From Micromonospora phytophila (GTDB lineage Bacteria > Actinomycetota > Actinomycetes > Mycobacteriales > Micromonosporaceae), in the NCBI RefSeq assembly GCF_023656545.1, contig NZ_JAMOKF010000004.1, positions 1 through 64,000 of the forward strand: a stretch of 64,000 nt of DNA, in the 5' to 3' direction. A program made the position numbers and the translations under genes. Below are positions 27,324 to 35,201 of the stretch, in pieces. The stretch's first letter is position 1, and each line of letters begins with the position of its first letter. A model generated the notes under the pieces. It saw only the letters and a list, made by a program, of their open reading frames with translations. It searched no databases and was not told the DNA's origin.

Positions 27324-28655
27324 CAGGGCCCCGGCAAAGTCGTGAGGGGAGTCCGGCTTGAGGTGGTTGGCGTAGACGCGCCCTGGGCGTGGGCAGCAGG
27401 GCGGCATGGCCGTCCCAGAAGATCATCAAGGTTCTCGAGGCCTGTTGATCTATCTGAAGTGAGCCATGCCCGCGCTGCCATCATCGCTGATCTCATCGTT
27501 GTCGACCGCACCGCCCGGGGCATCTGCCGTGGCCTCGGCTGCCGGCCTGCTCGCCGCGTTGAGTTCCCTGCCCGATCCACGTGCCCGACGTGGAGTCCGG
27601 CATGCTCTGGTAACCGTGGTCGCGGCGGCGGTGTGCGCGGTCGTCGCTGGTTACCGCTCGTACGCGGCGATCGGTGAGTGGGTCGCTGATCTACCCGCTG
27701 ATACCGCGGCTGTGCTCGGGATCCACGCAGACCGGCGGCCGTCAGAGGCCATGATCCGCAGGCTGTTGCAGGCCCTGGACCCCGACCGGCTGGCCGCGGT
27801 GATCGGTGCCTGGCTCGCCACACAGCTGCCCGCGCCGCCGGCGGGAACACGCCGGGTGATCGCCGTGGACGGCAAGACGCTACGCGGCTCCCGCACCGGC
27901 GACACCGTCGCCCGGCACGTCCTCGCCGCCGCCGACCAGACCACCGGTGTCGTGCTGGCCAGCACCGACGTCGACGGCAAGACCAACGAGATCGCCCGCT
28001 TCGCACCCCTGCTCGACCAGCTCGGCGACCTCGGCGAGGTCGTGGTGACCGCCGACGCCCTGCACTGTCAACGCGACCACGTCGCCTACCTCGCGAGCGT
28101 GGCGCCCACTGGATTCTCACCGTGAAGGGCAACCAGCCCAACCTGCGCACCCAACTGGCCGCCCTGCCCTGGCGGGCAGTCGCCGACGCACACCGCGGCA
28201 CCTGCCGCAGCCACGGCCGCCGAGAGATCCGCACCCTGAAAATCCTGTCCGTCTCCACCGGGATCGACTTCCCGAACGCCGCCCAAGCCATCCAGATCCG
28301 ACGCCGCCGACGCCGACTCGACCAGCGAAACGCTTCACGACCGAGACCGTCTACGCGATCACCGACCTGCTCGTGCACCAAGCCAAACCCGCGCAACTCG
28401 CCGCCTGGATCCGCGGTCACTGGTCGATCGAGAACACAGTCCACTGGGTCCGCGACGTCACCTACGACGAAGACCGATCCCAGATCCGCACCGGCACCGG
28501 ACCCCAAGTCATGGCCACCCTCCGCAACGCCGCCATCGGCGCCCTACGCCTGACCGGCGTCACCAACATCGCCGCCGCCAACCGCCACCACGCCCGCGAC
28601 AGCAACCGACCACTCGCCCTACTCGGCATCACCTGAGGACTTTGCCGAGGCCCTG
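27324..28655 (+). mobile_element. ISAs1-family insertion sequence (about 1.33 kb, inactive)
   Basis: Terminal inverted repeats are visible: the left end at 27324-27346 begins CAGGGCCCCGGCAAAGTC, and the right end at 28633-28655, read on the minus strand, begins CAGGGCCTCGGCAAAGTC. The length suits the ISAs1 family. The flanks (GCCTTCGACC on the left, CCGCCACACC on the right) do not form a target duplication, and the right flank does not continue the ISL3 gene. Either the ends were rearranged after insertion or the copy is old. Confidence 0.72.
27466..28636 (+). pseudogene. ISAs1-family transposase, two frameshifts
   Basis: The frame from 27466 reads LSSLPDPRARRGVRHALVTV, IGEWVADL, VIAVDGKTLRGS, DVDGKTNEIARFAPLLDQL and [17 protein letters not shown]. 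It stops at 28125, while the continuation [12 protein letters not shown] is in another frame. A second shift near 28320 leads to [27 protein letters not shown] and the end LALLGIT at 28636. The DDE residues are still visible ([20 protein letters not shown]), but no single intact protein can be made. Confidence 0.82.
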
Positions 28656-28675
28656 CCGCCACACCTAGAAGCTGA

Positions 28676-28733
28676 CCGGGGTTGACTGGCGTCCCGCCCT
28701 ATCGGGCACGCAACGGGCACGCCACAACCCCGG
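28676..28733. repeat. Imperfect inverted repeat
   Basis: CCGGGGTTG at 28676-28684 matches the reverse complement of 28725-28733, and the inner arms GGCGT and ACGCC also pair. Within it CGGGCACGCAA and CGGGCACGCCA form a short direct repeat (about 28703-28724). It lies at the outer side of the ISAs1 right end and could be an element end or a recombination site. Confidence 0.4.
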
Positions 28734-28863
28734 CGGATGGCGGCAGCTTTGGCCGTACCGATGGCTGTACAGTCCCGATCGTGAGCGTGGATTTGTTGCT
28801 CGGAAAGGCCAGACCTGAGGTGGGGGTCCTCACCGAAGCGGCTGACGCCGGAGGGTCGCGGCG

Positions 28864-29385
28864 GTGCTGGACATCGAGTGGGTCAAGCCTGAAATGACCT
28901 CTCCATTCGAGCCAGGTGCGTCGCCGTGGGTCGGACCACCTTTGACCGAAGACGCCGTTCGGCGTGCCCAGGAAACGCTTGGGGTTCGGTTACCCCGAAG
29001 TTACGTTGCGCTGATGTATCGCCAGAACGGCGGGGTCCTGAAGAACAACTGCTATCCCACGGACTTCCGGACGTCGTGGGCCGCCGACCACTTCCAAATC
29101 GATGTCCTCATGGGCATCGGACATGAGGAGGGGGTCGACGCCCAGTCCGCTTACCTGATCTCTGAGTGGGACTACCCAGATGTCGGGGTAGTGCTCGGTG
29201 TGACGCCTGCGGCGGGCCCTGACACGGTCATGCTCGACTACTCGGAGACCGGACCGGGCGGGGAACCGGCGATGGTGTATGTCGACGAAGACAGAATTCC
29301 CCGGCGGATCGCCGCCTCTTTCGAAGAGTTCATGGATTGCCTGGTCTCGTGCGAGGTCTATGACGATGAAGACGATGACCAGTAA
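28864..29385 (+). CDS. SMI1/KNR4 (SUKH) family protein, possible orphan immunity protein
   Basis: A 173-residue cytoplasmic protein. The N-terminal SUKH signature is clear: LTEDAVRRAQETLGVRLPRS followed by YVALMYRQNGG. Then comes a Trp/Asp-rich middle (ISEWDYPDVGVVLG), DTVMLDYSETG and VYVDEDRIP, with a terminal helix around SFEEFMDCL and an acidic tail. The GTG start at 28864 follows GGAGGG by eight bases. SUKH proteins often neutralise toxins of contact-dependent or polymorphic toxin systems. No toxin is recognisable beside it, so the immunity role is inference from the family. Confidence 0.85.
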   Translation: MLDIEWVKPEMTSPFEPGASPWVGPPLTEDAVRRAQETLGVRLPRSYVALMYRQNGGVLKNNCYPTDFRTSWAADHFQIDVLMGIGHEEGVDAQSAYLISEWDYPDVGVVLGVTPAAGPDTVMLDYSETGPGGEPAMVYVDEDRIPRRIAASFEEFMDCLVSCEVYDDEDDDQ

Positions 29386-29744
29386 CCGCTGATTGAGCGA
29401 GCCCCCACCAACAGGGGTGCCCTTACTCGCGTGCGGGTGGACTAGTGAAAGCGGATCTCCTCGTCGGGCAGTCGCCAGACCGTCCAGCCTCCCCGGACGG
29501 GGACAAGGTGGAGCGCCTCACTAGCCGAACGACCTTGGCCCCGTCCGGGGAGGCTGGTAGCCCTTGTGGTGCCCGGCGAGGTGATCCGCGGCTGATCTTT
29601 GAGGAGGGCCGGGGCTCGGGGCGGAGCCCCGAGGTCTTCTAGGTCCTGGTCGTCCAAGCCTGGCCGGCCGGCCCGGCCGATGCCGGCCGGAGGTCGCCAG
29701 CAGGCCGGGGCCGGGCCGGCGCGGCCCGCTTTGCGGGCCGCCTT
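29386..29744. other. GC-rich non-coding stretch with strong secondary structure
   Basis: No supported gene. It holds the 26-bp inverted repeat at 29484-29557, a second hairpin around 29614-29632 (CTCGGGG and CCCCGAG), and very GC-rich runs up to the RepSA fragment. It may be former regulatory or origin-proximal DNA of an integrative element. Confidence 0.4.
29484..29557. repeat. 26-bp inverted repeat with one mismatch
   Basis: The left arm at 29484-29509 (CCAGCCTCCCCGGACGGGGA and six more bases) pairs with 29532-29557 with a single mismatch across a 22-base centre. It is far longer than a normal operator, and each arm also contains a small inner hairpin. The position, just upstream of a replication-initiator fragment, suggests a replication or transfer signal, but this is inference. 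Confidence 0.6.
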
Positions 29745-30030
29745 GATGTTCCTCACCCTCACCCTCGGCTCTTACGGCCGCGTCCACTCCGACGGCACCC
29801 CGGTCGACCCGGACGCCTACGACTACCGGCGGGCCGCGTGGGATGCCGTGCAGTTCCCCCGGCTGCTGGATCGGTTCTGGCAGAACCTACGCCGCGCGGT
29901 CGGCTGGAACGTCCAGTACGCAGGTGCCGTCGAGCCACAACGCCGGCTGGCCCCGCACGCGCACTTCGCCATCCGGGGAACCATCCCCCGCGCCCTCGTG
30001 CGGCAGGTCGCCGCCGCGACGTATCACGCG
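29745..30030 (+). pseudogene. RepSA-type replication initiator fragment (AICE remnant)
   Basis: From ATG 29745 the frame reads FLTLTLGSYGRVH, PVDPDAYDYRRAAWDAVQFP, FWQNLRRAVGWNVQYAGAVE, then RRLAPHAHFAIRGTIPRAL and VRQVAAATYH. This is the rolling-circle initiator of pSAM2-like actinomycete integrative conjugative elements, including the HxH metal motif (PHAHF). Sequence before the first block and after about 30030 is missing, so only the central part of a normally 450-residue protein survives. Confidence 0.8.
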
Positions 30031-30191
30031 TACTCCTCGCCGCCTGCGCCGCAGCCGGCATGGGCGGCGGCGAGCACGACGGCCAGGGCGGCAGGGAGCA
30101 GAGCCCGGCGCATCCGAGCACCGTAGGTCGGGGCCCGGCTCCCCGCAGCGGTGACGATTCCGGACTCCCGACCCGTTCACCGGGTGGCATG

Positions 30192-30806
30192 ATGTCCGGC
30201 GTGTCCGCCCCTCGTGACCCGCACAGCGCCGACCTGGCCCCGCCCACCAGCGTGATGCCGGTGGTCCGCCCGGCCAGCAGTCGCCACCGAGCCCCGGACG
30301 ACGGACGGCGGCTGATGTGGCTGGCGGTGGGGGGAGCCACCGTCGCGCTGGTGGCCGCCATGCTCGCGGCGGTCTTCACCGGCGGCGAGGAGGCCGGGCC
30401 CGCCACGGGTGGCACCCTGGCTGTCGGCACGTCCGCCCCCGCCGAGGCCACCGAACCGCTCACCGACGAGGTCTCGCCCACGCCCACCGGCCCCCCGTCT
30501 TCGTCATCGCCCGCCCCGCGGCGGTCGGCCAGCCCGGCCGAACTCGCGGCCGGGCTGCGGGACACCCTCGACGGGCTCGTACAGCAACGGCAGCTTCGTC
30601 CCGGTGACGGCAACGAGCTGCGAAAGCGGTTACGCGAGGTGGCGGAGAGGATCGCCGACGGCGAGACGGACAAGGCGCGCGAGAAGCTGCGCGAGTTCGC
30701 CGAAAGGCTGGTCAACCTGCGCCGTGAGGGCAAACTGAGCGTGCGCGGGTACGACGTCCTCGCCGCTGCGGCGACGCAGCTCGCCCAGGCGCTGCCCGCC
30801 CGCTGA
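30192..30806 (+). CDS. Membrane-anchored protein with C-terminal helical domain, unknown function
   Basis: A 204-residue protein. A short polar cytoplasmic segment is followed by one transmembrane helix (RLMWLAVGGATVALVAAMLA), a Pro/Ser/Thr-rich extracytoplasmic linker of about 60 residues, and a charged helical C-terminal domain from about residue 116 (PAELAAGLRDTLDGLVQQ, then ELRKRLREVAERI and KAREKLREFAERLVNLR). The start is one of two adjacent ATGs (30189 or 30192). The C-terminal part resembles the extracytoplasmic ends of some actinobacterial Ser/Thr kinases, but there is no kinase domain here. Confidence 0.65.
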   Translation: MSGVSAPRDPHSADLAPPTSVMPVVRPASSRHRAPDDGRRLMWLAVGGATVALVAAMLAAVFTGGEEAGPATGGTLAVGTSAPAEATEPLTDEVSPTPTGPPSSSSPAPRRSASPAELAAGLRDTLDGLVQQRQLRPGDGNELRKRLREVAERIADGETDKAREKLREFAERLVNLRREGKLSVRGYDVLAAAATQLAQALPAR

Positions 30807-31190
30807 CGCCGGGCCGTCCGCCGGCGGCCCGCCGGTGCCGTCACCGGCACTGGCGTGGGTGCGGAATCTCGGTGGAGCAGTCGAGGCCCGATCGGTGAAG
30901 ATCGGGTGGTGTCCGTTCCCGCCCGTCAGATCCGTGCCCGCTACTCGGTGAACACGATCACCGTGTACCACTGCCGGCTCACATCGCTGCCGGCATCGAC
31001 GCCAGCCCGGACGTCACCGCTGACGACGTGCCCGAACGGCAGCACGGACCGTGATCGTCCTGCAGCAGGCCGGCGCGGCCGCCCGCGGCAGATCCGTGCA
31101 CGTGAGCTTGGATGACCCACGGCCGGCGGCGGATGGCGCAGTCGAGGGTTGTCGGCAGGGGCAGGGTCGGTCGCCACCGGCTGACGTCGC
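30807..31190. other. Intergenic region without a recognised gene
   Basis: On the minus strand, two overlapping frames between about 30950 and 31180 look like pieces of one frameshifted coding sequence (one ends VSRQWYTVIVFTE), but I cannot assign a family. Nothing is convincing on the plus strand. Confidence 0.3.
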
Positions 31191-32090
31191 TCACCCGATC
31201 ATCGTGCGCGCCGCCGTGGAGAGCAGTTCCTGAAGCAGCAACCCGCGGCGGATGTCGAGGGAATGCGGTGTTTTCGTGCGGACGGCGGCCGCGAACTCGG
31301 CGCGCACGATCGGCCAGCACCCAGCGTGGTCCACGGTGGCAAAGTCGAGGCCCATCGAACCGACGGCCCCGAAGAGTTCGATGCCGGCGCGCGACGACGG
31401 CAAACCCACCGCGCCGGAAAGCGAGAGCTGGCTGACGGCCCCGCCTTGGTGTAGGCAGGTCAGCTCGACCCACCGCCGCGGGTCGCCGCAGGCGCGCAGG
31501 TCGGTGATCCGGCCGAGCGCGGCGTCTGCGAGGTCGAGCAGATGCGGACCGAGGTCGTGCAGTGCGCCGTACGTCATGCGCCAACCGGTGGCGAACGGGC
31601 CACCGAGGAACGCGCCGTGCAGGTAGCTGGCGCGAGCGCCGATGGCCGGGAAGTCTCGCGCGGCGGTGAGGAAGGCGCGGGTGCGGGGGTGGTAGCGCTT
31701 GGTCAGCACCACCTGGCTGACCACGCCTGCGTTGTCGACGGCGTCAGCGAGTCGGCGGGCGTCGTCGAGGGCGAGGGCGAGGGGCTTCTCCAGCAGCAGT
31801 GCCTTGCCGGCCTTCGCCGCGCGGATGCCGAGGGCGGCCTGGACATCGGGCGGCACGGCGAACGCGACCGCCTCGCATCGGTCGAGCAGTTCCTCGTATG
31901 ACCTCACGGCGGTCGTGCCGAGTGTGGTTGCGAGTTCTGCCGCGGCCTGCGGACGGCGCGCCCATACGGCGGTCAGCCGCGTTTCGGGCCCGGCGGCGAG
32001 CACCGGCCCGTGCATGGTCGCCGCCCATGGTCCCGCCCCGACCAGCCCCACCGTGACCGGGCCTACGCTCGGGATCATGTCGCGTTGCAC
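31191..32090 (-). CDS. Gfo/Idh/MocA-family oxidoreductase
   Basis: A 299-residue NAD(P)-dependent sugar or polyol dehydrogenase. The Rossmann glycine motif is VGLVGAGPWA, and the catalytic Lys102 lies in the EKPLAL motif. The second domain has the conserved GGPFATGWRMTYGALHDLGP followed by HLLDLAD with its substrate-binding His. The start is the GTG at 32090 with GGAGAA upstream; an ATG at 32078 is the alternative. It is the last gene of the leftward operon behind a ROK regulator and an ABC importer, so it probably oxidises the imported sugar or a derivative. Confidence 0.9.
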   Translation of the reverse strand: MQRDMIPSVGPVTVGLVGAGPWAATMHGPVLAAGPETRLTAVWARRPQAAAELATTLGTTAVRSYEELLDRCEAVAFAVPPDVQAALGIRAAKAGKALLLEKPLALALDDARRLADAVDNAGVVSQVVLTKRYHPRTRAFLTAARDFPAIGARASYLHGAFLGGPFATGWRMTYGALHDLGPHLLDLADAALGRITDLRACGDPRRWVELTCLHQGGAVSQLSLSGAVGLPSSRAGIELFGAVGSMGLDFATVDHAGCWPIVRAEFAAAVRTKTPHSLDIRRGLLLQELLSTAARTMIG

Positions 32091-32163
32091 GGCTCATTCT
32101 CCAGGTCGGTGCGGCACGCCGCGCCGGAGAAGGTGCGGCGACGGTGGCATGCGGACGGAATGG

Positions 32164-33339
32164 TCAGGCTAGGGCGGCATCGACCGTTTCGGGGGCGTAC
32201 ACCTGCTCGATGACCATCGCGTGGGCGCCGGTCAGCACCGCCCGGTCGCCGAGCTGACTGGTCGTCACCTCGAGGCGGCGGGTCGAGCGGGGCAGTGCGC
32301 TTTGGTACAGCTTCTCGCGCACGCCGGTCACGAAGTGAAGGTCGGCCAGGTCGCCCGCGATGACCAGTACCCCCGGGTTGAGCAGGCACACCACGGTCGC
32401 GAGCACCTCGCCGACCAACTGGCCCGCCGTGCGGGCCAGGTGCACCGCCTCGGCGTGACCGGAGCGGATCCGCTCGATCAGCTCGGCCCCGGACGAGGTC
32501 GGCGTGCCGGCAGCGGTGAGGCGTTGGGCCAGCGCGAGCCCGCTGGCCACCGCCGCCAGGCAGCCGTAGAGGCCGCACTGGCAGCGGGCCTGCGGGTAGT
32601 CGTGCAGCCGGATGTGGCCGATGTCGCCCGCGCCACCGTCGATGCCGCGGTAGACCTGGCCGTCGACGATGACGCCCGCGCCGATCCCCGTCGCGACCTT
32701 GACCAGCACCAGCGTCGGGCAGTCGGGGTAGTGCAGCGTCTGCTCGCCCAACGCCATCAGGTTGGCGTCGTTGTCGACGTACACCGGCCGGTCCCAGGTG
32801 TTGCGCAGCCGCTCGGCGATCGGGTAGCCGTCCCAGCCCGGCATGATCGGTGGTTGGGTCACCATGCCCGCCTCGAACTCGACCGGGCCCGGCACGCCGA
32901 GGCCGATCCCGCGCACCTGAGTGGGCTCCCAGCCGGCCCTGGGAAGCAGTCGGGCGAAGGCGGCGTCGACCCAGCCCAGCACCGCCTCGGGGCCCATGCC
33001 GATCTTGATGAGGCGGTGCTCCTCGGCGAGCAGTTGTCCGCGGAGATCGACGACGGCGGCCCGGGCGTGATTGGCGCCAAGATCGGCCACCATCACCACT
33101 CCGTGGTCGGTGTCGAGCTCCAGCAGCTCCGCTGGCCGGCCGCCGGTCGAGCCTTCCACGCCGGAGGCGCGGAGGTAACCGGCGGCCCGCAGCGCGTCGA
33201 TGCGCTGCGTGACTGTCGAGCGGGACAGCCCGGTGTAGATCTGCAGCTCCGCCCGGGTGCGGGCCCGGCCCGTCCGGACCAGCCACAGCAGGTGGCCAGC
33301 GGAACTCTGGTTGCCCGCTGGCCTAACCCTTGTCGGCAC
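32164..33339 (-). CDS. ROK-family transcriptional repressor
   Basis: A 391-residue protein. The N-terminal winged HTH is RAELQIYTGLSRSTVTQRID with ALRAAGYL. The sugar-kinase-like domain has VADLGANHARAAVVDLRG, GIGLGVPGPVEF, DNDANLMALGE and the zinc motif CQCGLYGCLAAVASG (the last acidic position is Ala here). The presence of the HTH makes it an XylR/NagC-type regulator and not a glucokinase. Its GTG start overlaps the stop of the permease gene by 17 bp, so it is made with the importer and probably represses the divergent promoters at 36609-36773. Confidence 0.9.
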   Translation of the reverse strand: MPTRVRPAGNQSSAGHLLWLVRTGRARTRAELQIYTGLSRSTVTQRIDALRAAGYLRASGVEGSTGGRPAELLELDTDHGVVMVADLGANHARAAVVDLRGQLLAEEHRLIKIGMGPEAVLGWVDAAFARLLPRAGWEPTQVRGIGLGVPGPVEFEAGMVTQPPIMPGWDGYPIAERLRNTWDRPVYVDNDANLMALGEQTLHYPDCPTLVLVKVATGIGAGVIVDGQVYRGIDGGAGDIGHIRLHDYPQARCQCGLYGCLAAVASGLALAQRLTAAGTPTSSGAELIERIRSGHAEAVHLARTAGQLVGEVLATVVCLLNPGVLVIAGDLADLHFVTGVREKLYQSALPRSTRRLEVTTSQLGDRAVLTGAHAMVIEQVYAPETVDAALA

Positions 33340-34189
33340 CAGCGGTTAATCCCTCCGTCAGCAGCCGCTCGGCAGCGAAGAAGATGATCACGATCGGCAG
33401 TGTGAGGACGACCGACCCGGCCATCAGCACCGTCTTGCTCACCTCGATGCCGCCGGAGAGCTGGGCGAGTCCTAGTGAGACGGTCCAATCCGCCCGGTCC
33501 TCGACCAGGAAGAGCAGGGCAAACAGGAACTCGTTCCAAGCTATCATGAACACATACAGGGCATTGGCCATCACCGCGGGCGCGGCCAAGGGCAGCACCA
33601 CCTTGCGGATGATCTGCAACCGGGTGTAGCCGTCGACGGCGGCGGCCTCCTCGAGGCTTTCCGGGATCGTCGACAGGTAGTTGCGTAACATGTAGATCGA
33701 TACGGGCACCGTCTGCGCGATGTAGACGATGGTCAAGCCTGCGAGCGAGCCGCGCAGCCCAAGCCGGGTGAACAGCACGAACAGCGGGATCGCCAGCAAG
33801 ATGGACGGGAACAGGTAGACCGCCAGGAACAGGAAGTGCACCTGACGTCGGCCGGTGAAGCGGAGCCGGCTGACCGCGTACGAGCCCGGGATCGACACGA
33901 GCAGCGTGAGCACGGTCGCGGCGGCCGACACCAAGGCGGAGTTGGCGAGGAGTCGCAGGAAGCCCTGGCCGCCGGCGTCGGCCGGAGTGAGCACCTCCCG
34001 GTACGTCTCGATCGTCCACTCCGACGGGCCGGCCCAGATCCCGCCGGGGTTGGCCAGGACCTCCTCGATCGGCCGCACCGACAGCAGCAGCATGTAGCAG
34101 AAGGGGAACAGGGTCACCACGACCAGCACCGTGATGACCATCCAGCGCAGGACGCCGAACAGTCGCTTCTCGAACGTGTAGCGATCCAT
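33323..34189 (-). CDS. Carbohydrate ABC transporter permease (MalG type)
   Basis: A 288-residue integral membrane protein with six predicted helices. The EAA loop contacting the ATPase reads ESLEEAAAVDGYTRLQIIRK. The N-terminal part has LFPFCYMLLLSVRPIEEVL. The start ATG at 34189 overlaps the stop of the upstream permease (TGATG), with GAGGAGG before it, showing tight translational coupling. No ATPase gene is present in the cluster, so the shared MsiK-type ATPase common in actinomycetes probably energises it. Confidence 0.93.
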   Translation of the reverse strand: MDRYTFEKRLFGVLRWMVITVLVVVTLFPFCYMLLLSVRPIEEVLANPGGIWAGPSEWTIETYREVLTPADAGGQGFLRLLANSALVSAAATVLTLLVSIPGSYAVSRLRFTGRRQVHFLFLAVYLFPSILLAIPLFVLFTRLGLRGSLAGLTIVYIAQTVPVSIYMLRNYLSTIPESLEEAAAVDGYTRLQIIRKVVLPLAAPAVMANALYVFMIAWNEFLFALLFLVEDRADWTVSLGLAQLSGGIEVSKTVLMAGSVVLTLPIVIIFFAAERLLTEGLTAGADKG

Positions 34190-35199
34190 CACGCCTCCTC
34201 CCCCTCGATCCGCGGCGCGAAGAATCGCAGGTAGATCACCAGCACCACGACGAGTCCCGCGGCGAGCACCAGCGCCTGGGCGGCCGCCGCGCCGATGTCG
34301 AAGCGCGCGGTGAGGAACTCGTAGACCCGTACGCTGACCACCCCGGTGCCGGCGCCTCCGCCGGTGAGCAGGTAGACGTCGTCGAACTTGTTGAAGGTCA
34401 TGATGAACCTCAGCACGCACAGCAGCGCGATGACCGGCGCGAGCTGCGGCAGCAGGATGCGGCGAAACGTCTGGCTCGGCGCCGCCCCGTCGACCAGGGC
34501 CGCCTCCTCCAGCTCGCCGGGTACCGCCTGGAGCCGGGCGAGCAGGAAGAGGAACGCGAACGGGAAGTAGCGCCACGCCTCGAACGCTATGACGGTCAGT
34601 AGCGCCATCGGCAGGTCGACGTCGAGCCCGAGCAGCGAGAAGGTGTACTGCCGCTGGCTGAGAAACGCGATCGGCTGGTCCCAGCCGAGAAACCGGGTGC
34701 CCCAGTTGTTGGCCAGGCCGAACTGTGGACTCAGCAAAATCTCCCAGACGAACGTCACGGCCACGACCGGTGCGACGTACGGGAGTAGGACCGACGCCCG
34801 CACGAGCGTGCGGCCTCGGAAGCGCCCGCGCAGCGCGAGCGCGGCGATCAGCCCGAACAGGACGGACAGGGCCGTGCTGCCAACCGTGTAGACCAGCGTG
34901 GTCCACAGCGACGACCAGAAGCCCGGCGAGGTCACCACCAGTTCGAGGTTGGCGAGGGTGTACTGGCCGAACACGCCGGCGCGGCGCACGTTGATCAGCC
35001 GGATCCGCTGGAACGCCAGCATGACCGTCCAGAGGATCGGCAGGATCACGACGACGATGACGACGATCAGCGTCGGCGACAGGTAGACCAAGCCCGCGCG
35101 GTTCTCCCGCTGCTTGCGCGTCAGCGGTCGCCGGGGGCCGGTGGGCCGGCGGCGGCGCTCCTGCGCCTCCGCCGGCCTCGGCTCGTGGGTGGTGACCAT
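34189..35199 (-). CDS. Carbohydrate ABC transporter permease (MalF type)
   Basis: A 336-residue permease. A 40-residue polar, basic N-terminal leader is followed by the first helix (GLVYLSPTLIVVIVVVILPI), five more membrane segments and the EAA loop LEEAALVDGAAPSQTFRRIL. It starts just beyond the stop of the binding-protein gene and pairs with the MalG-type permease as a heterodimer. Confidence 0.93.
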   Translation of the reverse strand: MVTTHEPRPAEAQERRRRPTGPRRPLTRKQRENRAGLVYLSPTLIVVIVVVILPILWTVMLAFQRIRLINVRRAGVFGQYTLANLELVVTSPGFWSSLWTTLVYTVGSTALSVLFGLIAALALRGRFRGRTLVRASVLLPYVAPVVAVTFVWEILLSPQFGLANNWGTRFLGWDQPIAFLSQRQYTFSLLGLDVDLPMALLTVIAFEAWRYFPFAFLFLLARLQAVPGELEEAALVDGAAPSQTFRRILLPQLAPVIALLCVLRFIMTFNKFDDVYLLTGGGAGTGVVSVRVYEFLTARFDIGAAAAQALVLAAGLVVVLVIYLRFFAPRIEGEEA

Positions 35200-35201
35200 C
35201 G

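Noticed and set aside
28682-28897. Small plus-strand gene before the SMI1 protein
   Set aside because: No ribosome site or family similarity; it overlaps an inverted repeat and the SMI1 start.
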